Below, piece after piece: positions 24,086 to 32,465 of a DNA stretch of 64,000 nucleotides. This DNA is from Saccharothrix algeriensis (GTDB lineage: Bacteria; Actinomycetota; Actinomycetes; Mycobacteriales; Pseudonocardiaceae): positions 6,296,001 through 6,360,000 of the forward strand of contig NZ_JAFBCL010000001.1 of NCBI RefSeq assembly GCF_016907655.1, in the 5' to 3' direction. The notes beneath the pieces are model-generated. The model made no database searches and was not told the DNA's origin. It saw only the letters and a list, made by a program, of their open reading frames with translations. The position numbers and the translations under genes were made by a program. Every line of letters begins with the position of its first letter. Position 1 is the stretch's first letter.

Positions 24086-26305
24086 TCACTTCCAGGTGAT
24101 CGGGTCGGAGCGGGCGACGGTCCGGCCGTCGAGGCCGAGCACCGCGACCCACACGGTCTCGCCGGGAACGTCGTAGTTCAGCTCGCCGTGCGCGGCGTTC
24201 CCGGCGGCGTCGGCGGTGAAGCGCTCGGTCCGGACGTCGGCGTTGGAGCCGGAGCTGAGCCTGATCCGGTAGGAGGCGCCGGGGGAGAGGCCGGACATCG
24301 TGGCCTCCACCCACGCGCAGGCGGGCCGGTGGCAGTGGTCGGTCTCGGCCGGGCCGCCCTGGCGGATGACGACCGAGGGGGTCGCGGTGGCGGCGGGCGG
24401 TTCGTCCTTGACCACGATGGAGCTCTTCTCCCCGTCGAGCAGCCGGCCGTCGGGCGTCTTAGTCACCGCGTGCACCGTGAAGGTGTAGGTCTTCTCGGCG
24501 AGCAGTTGCGGGTACACCACCCGGGTCCCGGTCACCTCCTGGGTCTCCTGGCCGGTCCCGGTGACCACGTAGTGCACGAGCGCCCCGCCGTTGAGCGCCG
24601 GCTGCCCCCAGCTGATCCCGACGTCCCGGCTCGGCCGGTCGTCGACGTCGTAGTCCGCCTTCAGGCCGACCGGCGCGCCGGCGGGCCGGACCGGCGCGCT
24701 CGGCGTCACCGGGTTGGACGACGTGCCCGGCCCCGTGCCGACCGCGTTGGTCGCGGTGACGGTGAAGACGTAGCTCTCGCCGTTGGCCAGGCCCTCGACG
24801 CCGGCCTGGCGGGCGTCCCCGCCGACCGTCGTGGACTTGGTCCTGTCGCCGTGCCGCCACGACACCAGGTACGAGGTGACCGGGGACCGGTTGTCCGGCG
24901 CGGCGTCCCAGGTGACGAGCGCCGAGCCGTCGCCCGGCCGCGCGGCGACCGACGGCGAGGCGCCCGGCCGGCCGGGCGGCACCGGGGCCGGTGGCGCCGT
25001 GGTCGGTGGCGGCGTGGTCGGCTCGGGCGGTCGCGGCGCGGGGGTGGTGGGCGTGGGCGCGCCGGGCAGGGCCGTGGTCGGGGCCGGCGCCGGGGTGGTC
25101 GGCGCCGGGACGGCCGGAGCGGTCCGGCCCGGCACCGGGTCGGGCCGCCCGGCCGGCGGCTGCCCCGGCAGCGCGACCTGCTGGTCGGGCCGCGGGTCGG
25201 GGACCTCCGTCCGCGGTGCGGGATCGCGCTTCCCGGCCACGTCGACGTCCTGCACCGCGCCGTGCCTGGCGACGACCAGGACCTGGGTGCCCTCGGAGTC
25301 CTCGACGTAGACCCGCTCGTCCTCGCCCTTGGCCAGCCGCGGCTCGCCGTCGCCCCGCTTGACCGGCTTCTCGTCGCGCAGCGCGCCGTCGGGCCCGTAG
25401 GTCAGCACCGCCCCGCGCTGCCGGTCCACCAGGACGACGGCCTCGCCGGTCGACACCGGCCCGTCGTAGTCGCCCGGCGGCAGCGCGACCCGGACCGGGA
25501 CCACCGGCCGGGCGTCCGGGTCGACCAGCAGCAGGCTGCTGCGGTCCGGGTCGAGGATCGCCACCCGGCCGGCCAGGTCCGCGGCGGCGGGCCGCGCGTT
25601 GGGCGACAGCGACGCGCCCAGCGGCCTGCCCTCGCCGAACGCGCCGCCGTCGACGGTGTGCAGGCGGCTGGTGAACAGGTCGACGAACGCGGGGCGCCCG
25701 GCCAGCACGGTCAGCGCGCCCGCGTGGTCGGCCGGCGCGGAGACCGGGCAGCCGGACAGTTCGACCCCGTCCCGGGCCAGCGTGCAGATCGAGCCGACCC
25801 CGGTGCGGTGCAACCACATCGTGCCGTCTGCGGTGACCACCGGGCTGCCGATCGCGCCGCCCGCCGCCACGACCGCCGCCGGGTCGCCGAGGCGGACCAC
25901 CTTGCCCGCGTTGCGGTAGACCGCGTAGGGGCCGCCGACCGCCTCGATGCCCAGCGGGGCTTCGCCGGAGGGCGCCGTGCGCGAGCCCAGCGGTGTCAGC
26001 GTCGCCTTGTCGAACGGGGTGATCCGGCCCGGGCCGACCACGTAGCCGTGGGTGTCGCCCTGCAGGACCCGGCTGCCCTCCTCGGCGTGCAGCGGCAGCT
26101 GCGCGTCGACGTTCGCCGTGCCGCCGTCGACGTGGAACACCGCGGCCAGCACGGAGTTGTAGACCCAGTGGCCGGTCGTGGTGAACGGGGTGGCGGCCAG
26201 CGGTCGGGTGGGCCCGGCGAGCGCGCCGACCAGCGCCGCGGCGCAGAGGATGCCCAGCAGGGCGTACGGCCCGTTCCTGCGTGACGCCGAGGGCTTGGTG
26301 GTCAC
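24086..26305 (-). CDS. Membrane-anchored propeller and fibronectin type III protein
   Basis: A 739-residue protein. A single membrane helix near the N terminus (YALLGILCAAALVGALAG, about 14-32) suggests a type II anchor with everything else outside. Residues 35-345 look like propeller blades (GHWVYNSVLAAVFHVDGG, GYVVGPGRITPFD, DGTMWLHRTGVGSIC). Residues 370-450 are a Pro/Thr-rich linker (TTPPPTTAPPAPVPPGRP). Two FN3 domains (455-640: SALVTWDAAPDNRSPVTSYL, YVFTVTATNAVGTG) and a C-terminal beta domain follow. It could be the surface-exposed ligand-binding part of the MoxR/DUF58 system. The start is the GTG at 26305; a TTG 9 bases earlier is possible. Confidence 0.83.
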   Translation of the reverse strand: MTTKPSASRRNGPYALLGILCAAALVGALAGPTRPLAATPFTTTGHWVYNSVLAAVFHVDGGTANVDAQLPLHAEEGSRVLQGDTHGYVVGPGRITPFDKATLTPLGSRTAPSGEAPLGIEAVGGPYAVYRNAGKVVRLGDPAAVVAAGGAIGSPVVTADGTMWLHRTGVGSICTLARDGVELSGCPVSAPADHAGALTVLAGRPAFVDLFTSRLHTVDGGAFGEGRPLGASLSPNARPAAADLAGRVAILDPDRSSLLLVDPDARPVVPVRVALPPGDYDGPVSTGEAVVLVDRQRGAVLTYGPDGALRDEKPVKRGDGEPRLAKGEDERVYVEDSEGTQVLVVARHGAVQDVDVAGKRDPAPRTEVPDPRPDQQVALPGQPPAGRPDPVPGRTAPAVPAPTTPAPAPTTALPGAPTPTTPAPRPPEPTTPPPTTAPPAPVPPGRPGASPSVAARPGDGSALVTWDAAPDNRSPVTSYLVSWRHGDRTKSTTVGGDARQAGVEGLANGESYVFTVTATNAVGTGPGTSSNPVTPSAPVRPAGAPVGLKADYDVDDRPSRDVGISWGQPALNGGALVHYVVTGTGQETQEVTGTRVVYPQLLAEKTYTFTVHAVTKTPDGRLLDGEKSSIVVKDEPPAATATPSVVIRQGGPAETDHCHRPACAWVEATMSGLSPGASYRIRLSSGSNADVRTERFTADAAGNAAHGELNYDVPGETVWVAVLGLDGRTVARSDPITWK

Positions 26306-26353
26306 GGGCGGCAACCTATCCCCGTCGGCGGGGACCGGTCCCCGCCGGCGGTC

Positions 26354-28015
26354 TCAGGGGCTGAAGTGGAAGCTGTCGCGGATCCGGGCGAGCAGGGGCT
26401 GCGCGGCGTCCCACTGCTCCCGCAACGCCTGCGCGTCGCCGGCGAACAGCGAGAACGTCACCGTGTAGATCGCCGACCCGCGCGAGAGCGCCCAGACCCG
26501 CGTGCGGAACCACGTGGAGCCCGTCGTGGTCCGGTGGGTGTACTCCAGGTCGGCGGTGGAGCCGCCGTCGGTCAGGGCGGTCTGCTCGAAGTCGGCGTTG
26601 TCCCGGGCCGCCCGCCGGGCCCTCGCCTCGTCGGTCAGGTAGGCGAACGCCGACGTGCCGGGCCTGGTGGTGTCCCGCAGCACCCGCACGGCCGGCGCCC
26701 CGGTCCTGGGGTCGGTCTTGCGGCCCTCCCACAGGACGTAGGTCAGCGGGCCGTCCAGCGAGGGCTCGCGCCGCCAGTCCGCCGGGACGCTGATCAGGCA
26801 GGCCAGCTGCGGCTCCTGGTAGGTCTTCAGCGGGATCCGCGCGGCCGGGTCGGCCGCCGACCCGGTGGACGGCGGCGAGGCGAGCCCCCGCTCGCCCCGC
26901 GGGAGCGCGACGAACAGGGCGGCGGCCACCACGACCGCGACCGCGAGCACGACGCCGGCCGCGATCAGCGGCTCGCGGCCGGAGCGCGGCCGGCGGGCCG
27001 GCAGCGCGTCGACCGTCGGGTCGCCCGGCGCGGCGGGCGCGACCGGCGGGGGCAGCGGCGGCGGCAGGGTGCGGGTGTTGGGCGCGGTCTCGCCCACGAC
27101 CGTCACCGCGCCCGCCGGGTCCTCCTCCCGCGTGGGGTGCTCGGCGCGCGCCCCGACCCCGTGCGGCGCCTGCGCGGGCGGCGCGGCGGTCCCGACGGTC
27201 CCGGCGATCGCGGCGAGCCGGTCGAGGGCCTGCCGGGCGGTCCACCGCTCGGCGGGCTTCTTGCGCAGCAGCCCCTGCACGACCGGCCACAGCCGGCCGA
27301 TGGCCACGTGCGGGTCCGGCTCCTGGGACAGCGCCGCCGCCAGCGTGGCCTGGATGTCGGGACGCTGGAAGGGGGTCCGGCCCACGAGCATCCGGTAGAG
27401 CGTGATCCCCACCGACCACAGGTCGGCCGCGGGCAGGGCCTCCTCGCCGAGGATGCGCTCGGGCGCGATGTACTCCGGCGCGCCGGGCACCTGCCCGGTG
27501 GCGGTGAGCACCGAGGCCCCGTCGATCACCGCGATGCCGAAGTCGGTGAGGACCACGTCGTCGCCGTCCAGCATCACGTTGCCCGGCTTGACGTCGCGGT
27601 GCAGCACCCCGTTGGCGTGGGCGTGGTCCAGCGCCTCCAGCACCTGGATGCCGATGCGCGCGACCCGGTCGGCGGGCATCGGGCCGTCGGCGTCCAGCGC
27701 GTCCGCGAGCGAGCGGCCCGACAGCAGCTGCATGACGATCCAGGGCAGGCCGTTGTCGTCGGTCACCACGTCGTGGACGGTGATGACGCGGGGGTGCCCG
27801 CTCAGCTTGGCGGCGGCCCTGGCCTCCCGCAGCGTGCGCCGGACCTCCGGGTCGTTCTGCCGGATTTCCCGGCCGCGCGGCTGGATCTCCTTCACCGCCA
27901 CGTCCCGGTGCAGGAATTCGTCGTGCGCGAGCCAGACGACCCCCATACCGCCCCGACCGAGCGCCCGGCGCAGGCGGTACCGCCCGACCACCAACCGCCC
28001 CTCCGCCCCGTCCAC
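26354..28015 (-). CDS. Transmembrane Ser/Thr protein kinase, active
   Basis: A 553-residue Hanks-type kinase. The Gly loop LGRGGMGVVW, VAVKEI, the catalytic loop HRDVKPGNVML, TDFGIA and APERILGEE are all intact (residues about 15-260). A Pro-rich juxtamembrane linker (310-345) precedes a membrane helix (PLIAAGVVLAVAVVVAAALFVALP, about 352-375). The outer domain (385-553) has no PASTA repeats; it resembles sensor-like domains of other actinobacterial kinases (ACLISVPADWRREP). The start is taken as GTG 28015; a TTG or GTG about 10 codons later after GGAGGGG is also possible. It lies 48 bases upstream of the FN3 gene on the same strand, so it is a likely kinase for the FHA protein. Confidence 0.9.
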   Translation of the reverse strand: MDGAEGRLVVGRYRLRRALGRGGMGVVWLAHDEFLHRDVAVKEIQPRGREIRQNDPEVRRTLREARAAAKLSGHPRVITVHDVVTDDNGLPWIVMQLLSGRSLADALDADGPMPADRVARIGIQVLEALDHAHANGVLHRDVKPGNVMLDGDDVVLTDFGIAVIDGASVLTATGQVPGAPEYIAPERILGEEALPAADLWSVGITLYRMLVGRTPFQRPDIQATLAAALSQEPDPHVAIGRLWPVVQGLLRKKPAERWTARQALDRLAAIAGTVGTAAPPAQAPHGVGARAEHPTREEDPAGAVTVVGETAPNTRTLPPPLPPPVAPAAPGDPTVDALPARRPRSGREPLIAAGVVLAVAVVVAAALFVALPRGERGLASPPSTGSAADPAARIPLKTYQEPQLACLISVPADWRREPSLDGPLTYVLWEGRKTDPRTGAPAVRVLRDTTRPGTSAFAYLTDEARARRAARDNADFEQTALTDGGSTADLEYTHRTTTGSTWFRTRVWALSRGSAIYTVTFSLFAGDAQALREQWDAAQPLLARIRDSFHFSP

Positions 28016-28318
28016 GCCGGTAATGTACCGGCCACGGTGCGTGTCCGGTGCGAAAGGGGCGGCATTCCCCGCGCGAATTCCCCGAACCCCGGTGATCACC
28101 GCGAATGGCCCGGTCGTGATCGGGGAGAAATGCAGAATAATCTTCGTATTCCACGTCGGAGGGTTTACCCGCGACCGCTCCACGGCCCCCCGTCCGGGTG
28201 GGCGGCGGCCGGGGACCCGGTCGCCCTCGCGGCTCGGCCGAGCGGAGCGGCGCGGGGCCGCTCGGGCGCGCCGGCGGAGCCGCCGATCTTGTCGGTGGGG
28301 CCGGGTAGCGTGCGCGCC
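28016..28318. other. Divergent intergenic region, less G+C-rich
   Basis: 303 bases between the kinase and the ligase. The middle (about 28070-28165) is noticeably A+T-richer than its surroundings and contains the palindrome GGTGATCACC at 28088-28097. It should hold the kinase operon promoter, but no confident -35/-10 pair was found. Confidence 0.45.
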
Positions 28319-30310
28319 GTGGACGCTGTGGAACGGATCCGGGAACTGGCCGACCAGGTCGTGGTGCTGCGCGACGCCTACTACCGGGGGTCGCCGTTGG
28401 TGGCGGACGCGGAGTACGACGCCATCGAGGACGAGCTGCGCCGGTTGATCGAGGCCGACCCGGGGCTGGCGCCCGACCCGAACCCGCTGGAGCAGGTCGG
28501 CGCGCCGGCGGTGCTGCACGCGCCGGTCCGGCACTCGCGCCCGATGCTGTCGCTGGAGAAGGCGACCAGGCCCGAGCAGGTGGCGGCGTTCCTCGACCGC
28601 TTCCCCGGCCAGCCGGTGGTGGTCATGCCCAAGCTGGACGGGCTGTCGCTGGCGCTGGTCTACTCCGGCGGGCGGCTGGTCCGCGCCGTCACGCGGGGGG
28701 ACGGCACGACCGGCGACGACGTGACCCCGCTCGTGCGGGCGCTGGTCGACGGGGTGCCCGAGCGGGTGGCCGCGCCGGGCCGGGTCGAGGTGCGCGGCGA
28801 GGCGGTGATGCTGAGGTCGACCTTCGCCGCCTACAACGCCGCGCACCCGGACAAACCGCTGATCAACCCGCGCAACGCCGCCGCGGGCACCCTGCGCGCC
28901 AAGGACCCGGCCACGGTCGCCGGGCGGCGGATGCGGTTCTTCGCCTTCGACCTGGACACCTCCGAGGGCGGCGCGGCGGCCGACCTGGAGCAGGGGCTGA
29001 GCGCGCTCGGGTTCACCGTCGCCGACATGCGGCACTGCGACGACGCGGCGGGGGCCCAGGCGGTGATCGACGGGATCGAGGCGCGGCGCGACGAGCTGGA
29101 CTACGACCTGGACGGCGCCGTGCTGCGGCTGGCCGACCGGGACGCCTACGCGGCGGCCGGGACGCGGTCGAACTCGCCGCGCGGCGCGCTGGCGTTCAAG
29201 TTCGCCGCCGAGGAGCGGACGACGGTGCTGTCCGACGTGGTGTGGGACGTCGGCAAGACGGGCAAGGTCGTGCCGGTCGCCTGGCTGGAGCCGGTGTTCG
29301 TGGGCGGCACGACGGTCACCCGCGCGACGCTGGCCAACCAGGAGGTGATCCGCGCGCGCGGCGTCCGGATCGGGGACACGGTGCTGGTGCGGCGCGCGGG
29401 CGACGTGATCCCGTTCGTGGCCGGTGTGCTGGACGAGTCCCAGCGCACCGGGGCGGAGCGGGAGATCGTGCCGCCCGCGGCGTGCCCGTCGTGCGGCCAC
29501 GGGCTGACCGAGCAGGGCAACAGCCGCGAGCTGTTCTGCACCAACGTCGCCTGCCCCGCGCAGACCGTGCGCAGGCTGATCCACTGGGCGTCGCGCGCGG
29601 CGGCCGACATCGAGGCCGTCGGTCCGGTGTGGATCGAGCGGCTGGCCGAGGCCGGGCTGCTGGAGCACCCGTCGGACTTCTACCGGCTGACCAGGGAGCA
29701 GCTGCTGGAGTTCGAGCGGATCGGCGAGACCTCCGCGACGCGCATGATCGACTCGATCGCCGCCGGCCGCGCGGTGGGCCTGCGCCGGGCGCTGATCGGG
29801 TTCGCGATCCCGATGGCGTCGGAGGGCACCGCCACCCGGTTGTGCCGGGCGGGGTTCGGCTCGCTGGAGGAGGTCGCCGACGCGGGGGAGGAGCGGCTCC
29901 TGGCCGTGGAGGACATCGGCCCCAAGGTCGCGGCCTCGCTGGTCGAGCACCTCACCCGCCTGCGCCCCGAACTCGACCGGTTGCGGCGGTGCGGCGTCTC
30001 GCTGGACGTGCGCGAGGAGGACCTCCCGCCGGTCGTCGCGTCCGACGCGCCGCTGGCCGGCAAGACGGTGGTCATCACCGGCGCGATCAACGACCCGCGC
30101 TCGGGGGAGAAGGTGCCGCGCCCGGCGTTCCAGCGCCTGTGCGAGAAGGGCGGGGCCACCATCGCCTCTTCGGTCTCGGCGAACACCGACCTGCTCGTCA
30201 CCGGGGCCGAGGTCGGCGCGAGCAAGATCGCCAAGGCGGAGAAGCTGGGCGTCGAGGTCGCCGACCAGGGCGTCATCTGGCAGCAGTTGATCGCGGCCAG
30301 GGTCGTCTAG
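28319..30310 (+). CDS. ligA: NAD-dependent DNA ligase, divergent LigA paralogue
   Basis: A 663-residue bacterial-type ligase that seals nicks using NAD+. The adenylation domain carries Lys105 in MPKLDGLSLAL. The OB fold follows (about 300-380). The Zn finger has Cys389, 392, 407 and 412 (CPSC and CTNVAC). HhH repeats (420-580) and a C-terminal BRCT domain (about 585-663: GKTVVITGAINDPRSGEK, SVSANTDLLVTG) complete the layout. Several motifs depart from the usual LigA forms: MLSLEKATRPEQ in place of MLSLDNAF, the BRCT insertion NDPRSGEKVP, and RMIDSIAAGRAVGLRRALIGFAIP. It may be an accessory ligase beside a housekeeping LigA. The GTG at 28319 begins the conserved region. Confidence 0.92.
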   Translation: MDAVERIRELADQVVVLRDAYYRGSPLVADAEYDAIEDELRRLIEADPGLAPDPNPLEQVGAPAVLHAPVRHSRPMLSLEKATRPEQVAAFLDRFPGQPVVVMPKLDGLSLALVYSGGRLVRAVTRGDGTTGDDVTPLVRALVDGVPERVAAPGRVEVRGEAVMLRSTFAAYNAAHPDKPLINPRNAAAGTLRAKDPATVAGRRMRFFAFDLDTSEGGAAADLEQGLSALGFTVADMRHCDDAAGAQAVIDGIEARRDELDYDLDGAVLRLADRDAYAAAGTRSNSPRGALAFKFAAEERTTVLSDVVWDVGKTGKVVPVAWLEPVFVGGTTVTRATLANQEVIRARGVRIGDTVLVRRAGDVIPFVAGVLDESQRTGAEREIVPPAACPSCGHGLTEQGNSRELFCTNVACPAQTVRRLIHWASRAAADIEAVGPVWIERLAEAGLLEHPSDFYRLTREQLLEFERIGETSATRMIDSIAAGRAVGLRRALIGFAIPMASEGTATRLCRAGFGSLEEVADAGEERLLAVEDIGPKVAASLVEHLTRLRPELDRLRRCGVSLDVREEDLPPVVASDAPLAGKTVVITGAINDPRSGEKVPRPAFQRLCEKGGATIASSVSANTDLLVTGAEVGASKIAKAEKLGVEVADQGVIWQQLIAARVV

Positions 30311-30510
30311 GGCCGGCCGGGCCGCGTCGCGCGGCTTGGCACGGGGCCGCGCTCGGCGTGGCTTGGCGCGGGGGCTGCGCTTTGCAGGGCTCGGCGCGTA
30401 GGGCCGCGCTCGGCACGTCTCTGCGATGGGGCCGCGCTCCGCGCGGCGGCACTCCAGCTCTCCCCACAGGCCGCGCTCCGCGCGGCGGCGCTTCAGCGCA
30501 GCGGTGTGCC

Positions 30511-30637
30511 TCGTGTTCTCCCCGTACGGCCTGGGCGCAGCCCAATCATCTTTGTCGGGGGGTGTCAAGCACGCTCTTCGCTTGACACCCCCCGACAAAG
30601 ATGATTGCCTCCGGCAGGCCGTACGGGGAGAACACGA
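30511..30637. repeat. Hairpin module 1 of copy 1
   Basis: The outer arms, 23 bases each (30511-30533 and 30615-30637, TCGTGTTCTCCCCGTACGG...), pair perfectly. The inner arms, 28 bases each (30543-30570 and 30580-30607, ending GGGGGGTGTCAAGC), also pair perfectly around a 9-base loop. Short asymmetric internal loops separate them. It could fold as RNA from either strand and terminate transcription from either side. Confidence 0.95.
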
Positions 30638-30796
30638 CGCACTTCCCTTCTCCTTGGTGGCCTCTTGGCCGCTCTTCATACTAAGATCGCGCACCGATCC
30701 AGGAAATATTTAGGTGCCGCACCGATCTAAGATCAAAAACCAAAAGAGTCCTCGCCGGACAGGCAGGCCGCCAAGGAGAATGAAAAGAAACAGCGG

Positions 30797-30924
30797 TCGT
30801 GTTCTCCCCGCATGGCCTGTCTAAAGACGACCATGCTTTTCCTGGGGGTGCAAGCGAAAAGCGTGCTTGCACCCCCAGGAAAAGCATGGTAGCCCTCCGG
30901 GCAGGCCATACGGGGAGAACACGA
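30797..30924. repeat. Hairpin module 2 of copy 1
   Basis: The outer arms (30797-30819 and 30902-30924) are related to those of module 1 and pair with one mismatch. The inner arms, 26 bases each (30830-30855 and 30865-30890, CCTGGGGGTGCAAGC), pair perfectly around the loop GAAAAGCGT. The sequence is homologous to module 1 but inverted. Confidence 0.95.
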
Positions 30925-31284
30925 GGCGACCGGTCTGCACGGGGCGTGCCGAAAGCCAAAAGCGGAGAGTGGAAGCGGAAGCGGTGTGTGCTGGGGTGTG
31001 GTGCGGGTCTGGTTGGGGGGTGTGGGTGCTGTGGGTGCGTTGGGCCGCAAGGTGTAGGCGGATGGGCTGAGGTGGTGAGCGTGTCCACACAGTTCTTTCG
31101 GTTAAGAAGTCGCTGCTGTTAATGCGCTGCCGGGGGTGCGGTGGAGGTGGGGAAGCGGCACTCTGGGAGGCGGTCCCGCCGTGCTGAACCGTTCGTCCCG
31201 TGACCGCCTCCCGGCCCGCGCGTTCTCTGTTCGACCGCGCGGAACAGGGCGGTCGCGGCCGGTCGGAGCAGTGGGGTCGGGATC

Positions 31285-31321
31285 TTGACTCGGACCACGT
31301 CCACGGATATGGTCTAGACCA
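31285..31321 (+). promoter_or_regulatory. LPMO promoter with DasR-type operator
   Basis: TTGACT (31285-31290), a 17-base spacer and TATGGT (31308-31313) form a near-consensus vegetative promoter about 120 bases upstream of the LPMO start. The perfect palindrome TGGTCTAGACCA (31310-31321) overlaps the -10 element. It matches the core of the dre site bound by the GntR-type regulator DasR, which represses chitin and GlcNAc genes in Streptomyces until amino-sugar phosphates accumulate. The position fits direct occlusion of RNA polymerase. Confidence 0.82.
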
Positions 31322-31434
31322 CTTGCCGGATGTGACCGCCGTTCGCGGGCGTGCGCACCCGGCTTGATCCGGTCGCCGCGGAATTGGACCCTGCCCAGGG
31401 AATCCCCTTGGGGTTCCTCCGAAGGAGCTGGACA

Positions 31435-32184
31435 ATGAGTGTGAAACGGAAGCTCGCGGCGGTGCTCGCGGGCGTGGGCATCGCCCCGTTCATCGTCGTG
31501 GTGTCAGCGGGGACGGCCAGCGCGCACGGCTACATCACCTCGCCGCCCAGCCGGCAGGCGGTCTGCGCCGCGGGCAAGGTCTCCAACTGCGGCGACATCA
31601 TCTACGAGCCGGCGAGCGTGGAAGGTCTGAAGGGGCAGCAGAACTGCCACGGCGGCGACGGCCGCTGGGCGCCCCTGAACGACGACCGCAAGGCGTGGCC
31701 CGCCACGCAGGTCGGCAACAACGTCTCGTTCAACTGGCTGATCACGGCCAACCACTCCACCTCCACGTGGCAGTACTTCGTCGGCGGCAGCAAGATCGCC
31801 GAGTTCAACGACCACGGGCGCCAGCCGGGCCGGACGGTCAAGCACGACGTGAGCCTGGGCGGTCGCACCGGCCGCATCAAGCTGCTCGCCATCTGGAACA
31901 TCGCCGACACGGCCATGGCGTTCTACAACTGCGTCGACCTCCAGGTCGGCCCCGGTGGCGGCCCCGGCCCGACGACGACCACGACGCCGACCACGACGAC
32001 CACCGAGCCCACCACCACGACGACCACCACCCCGCCGGTGAGCGGTCCGTGGACGACGGGGGTCGCGTACTCGATCGGCTCGCAGGTCACCTACGGCGGC
32101 TCGTCCTACCGCTGCCTCCAGGCCCACACCTCGCTGGCCGGCTGGGAACCGCCGAACGTCGCTTCCCTCTGGCAGCGCGTGTAG
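31435..32184 (+). CDS. Secreted AA10 lytic polysaccharide monooxygenase (chitin-active type)
   Basis: A 249-residue secreted copper enzyme. A signal peptide (1-30, ending SAGTASA) is cleaved to expose His31 of HGYITSPPSRQ, the N-terminal His of the copper brace. The second brace His is His107 (LITANHSTSTW). The core ends near residue 180, is followed by a Thr/Pro linker (about 183-212) and a CBM5/12 module (WTTGVAYSIGSQVTYGG, then SYRCLQAHTS.AGWEPP). This layout belongs to LPMOs that oxidatively cleave crystalline chitin. The ATG at 31435 has GAAGGAG 7 bases upstream. The DasR-type operator in the promoter supports a chitin role. Confidence 0.95.
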   Translation: MSVKRKLAAVLAGVGIAPFIVVVSAGTASAHGYITSPPSRQAVCAAGKVSNCGDIIYEPASVEGLKGQQNCHGGDGRWAPLNDDRKAWPATQVGNNVSFNWLITANHSTSTWQYFVGGSKIAEFNDHGRQPGRTVKHDVSLGGRTGRIKLLAIWNIADTAMAFYNCVDLQVGPGGGPGPTTTTTPTTTTTEPTTTTTTTPPVSGPWTTGVAYSIGSQVTYGGSSYRCLQAHTSLAGWEPPNVASLWQRV

Positions 32185-32465
32185 GTCGCAAGCCGGCCCT
32201 CGCGCCGGGGTGCGCCACAACCGCACCGCACAGCAGTTCCGCGTCGCAGTCGCCCTCGGCGGCTGCGACGCTGCTGTTCCGGGGAAACCGCCCCTGGTCC
32301 GGTCCGCGACGCCCGCTCGGCCGGACACCTCGCGCCGGGGGAGCGCGACACAGTGCGGCACAACAGGTCTTGACAGCGGCCGGACAATGAAAAGTCGGCG
32401 TGCTCTCCGAAACTCGAAGGAGAACCCGCCGAACCTAATGCCAAGTTAGCCGCTGTGAGGGGCAT

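Larger units (their letters stand above)
30431..30950. repeat. Nested-palindrome intergenic element, copy 1
   Basis: The intact reference copy of a family found three times in this window. The order is: a G+C-rich lead with two CCGCGCTCCGCGCGG palindromes (30432-30500, shared with copy 2), hairpin module 1 (30511-30637), a complementary arm (TTCTCCTTGG...), an A+T-rich centre with AAATATTT at 30704-30711, the matching arm (CCAAGGAGAATG), hairpin module 2 (30797-30924), and a tail ending ACCGGTCTGCACGGGGCGTGC. The loops of the modules are reverse complements of each other (ACGCTCTTC-like and GAAAAGCGT), so the whole is one large imperfect palindrome. It lies between ligA and the LPMO gene, both on the plus strand. 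No credible coding frame is present. Confidence 0.93.

Noticed and set aside
17991..28015. Type VII secretion locus
   Set aside because: FHA, kinase and MoxR genes suggested it, but no EccB/C/D/E, mycosin or WXG100 genes occur.
30511..30637. Hairpin module as an ordinary terminator only
   Set aside because: Termination is possible, but duplicated inverted modules, complementary spacer arms and compensatory changes go beyond a simple terminator.
30681..31122. Small reading frames inside repeat copy 1 (both strands)
   Set aside because: They recur in the other copies only because the DNA is repeated; the frames do not share starts, and the hairpin pairing explains the conservation.
32370..32395. 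TTGACA promoter upstream of HelD
   Set aside because: Perfect -35, but no acceptable -10 at 16-19 bases, so not listed as a promoter.
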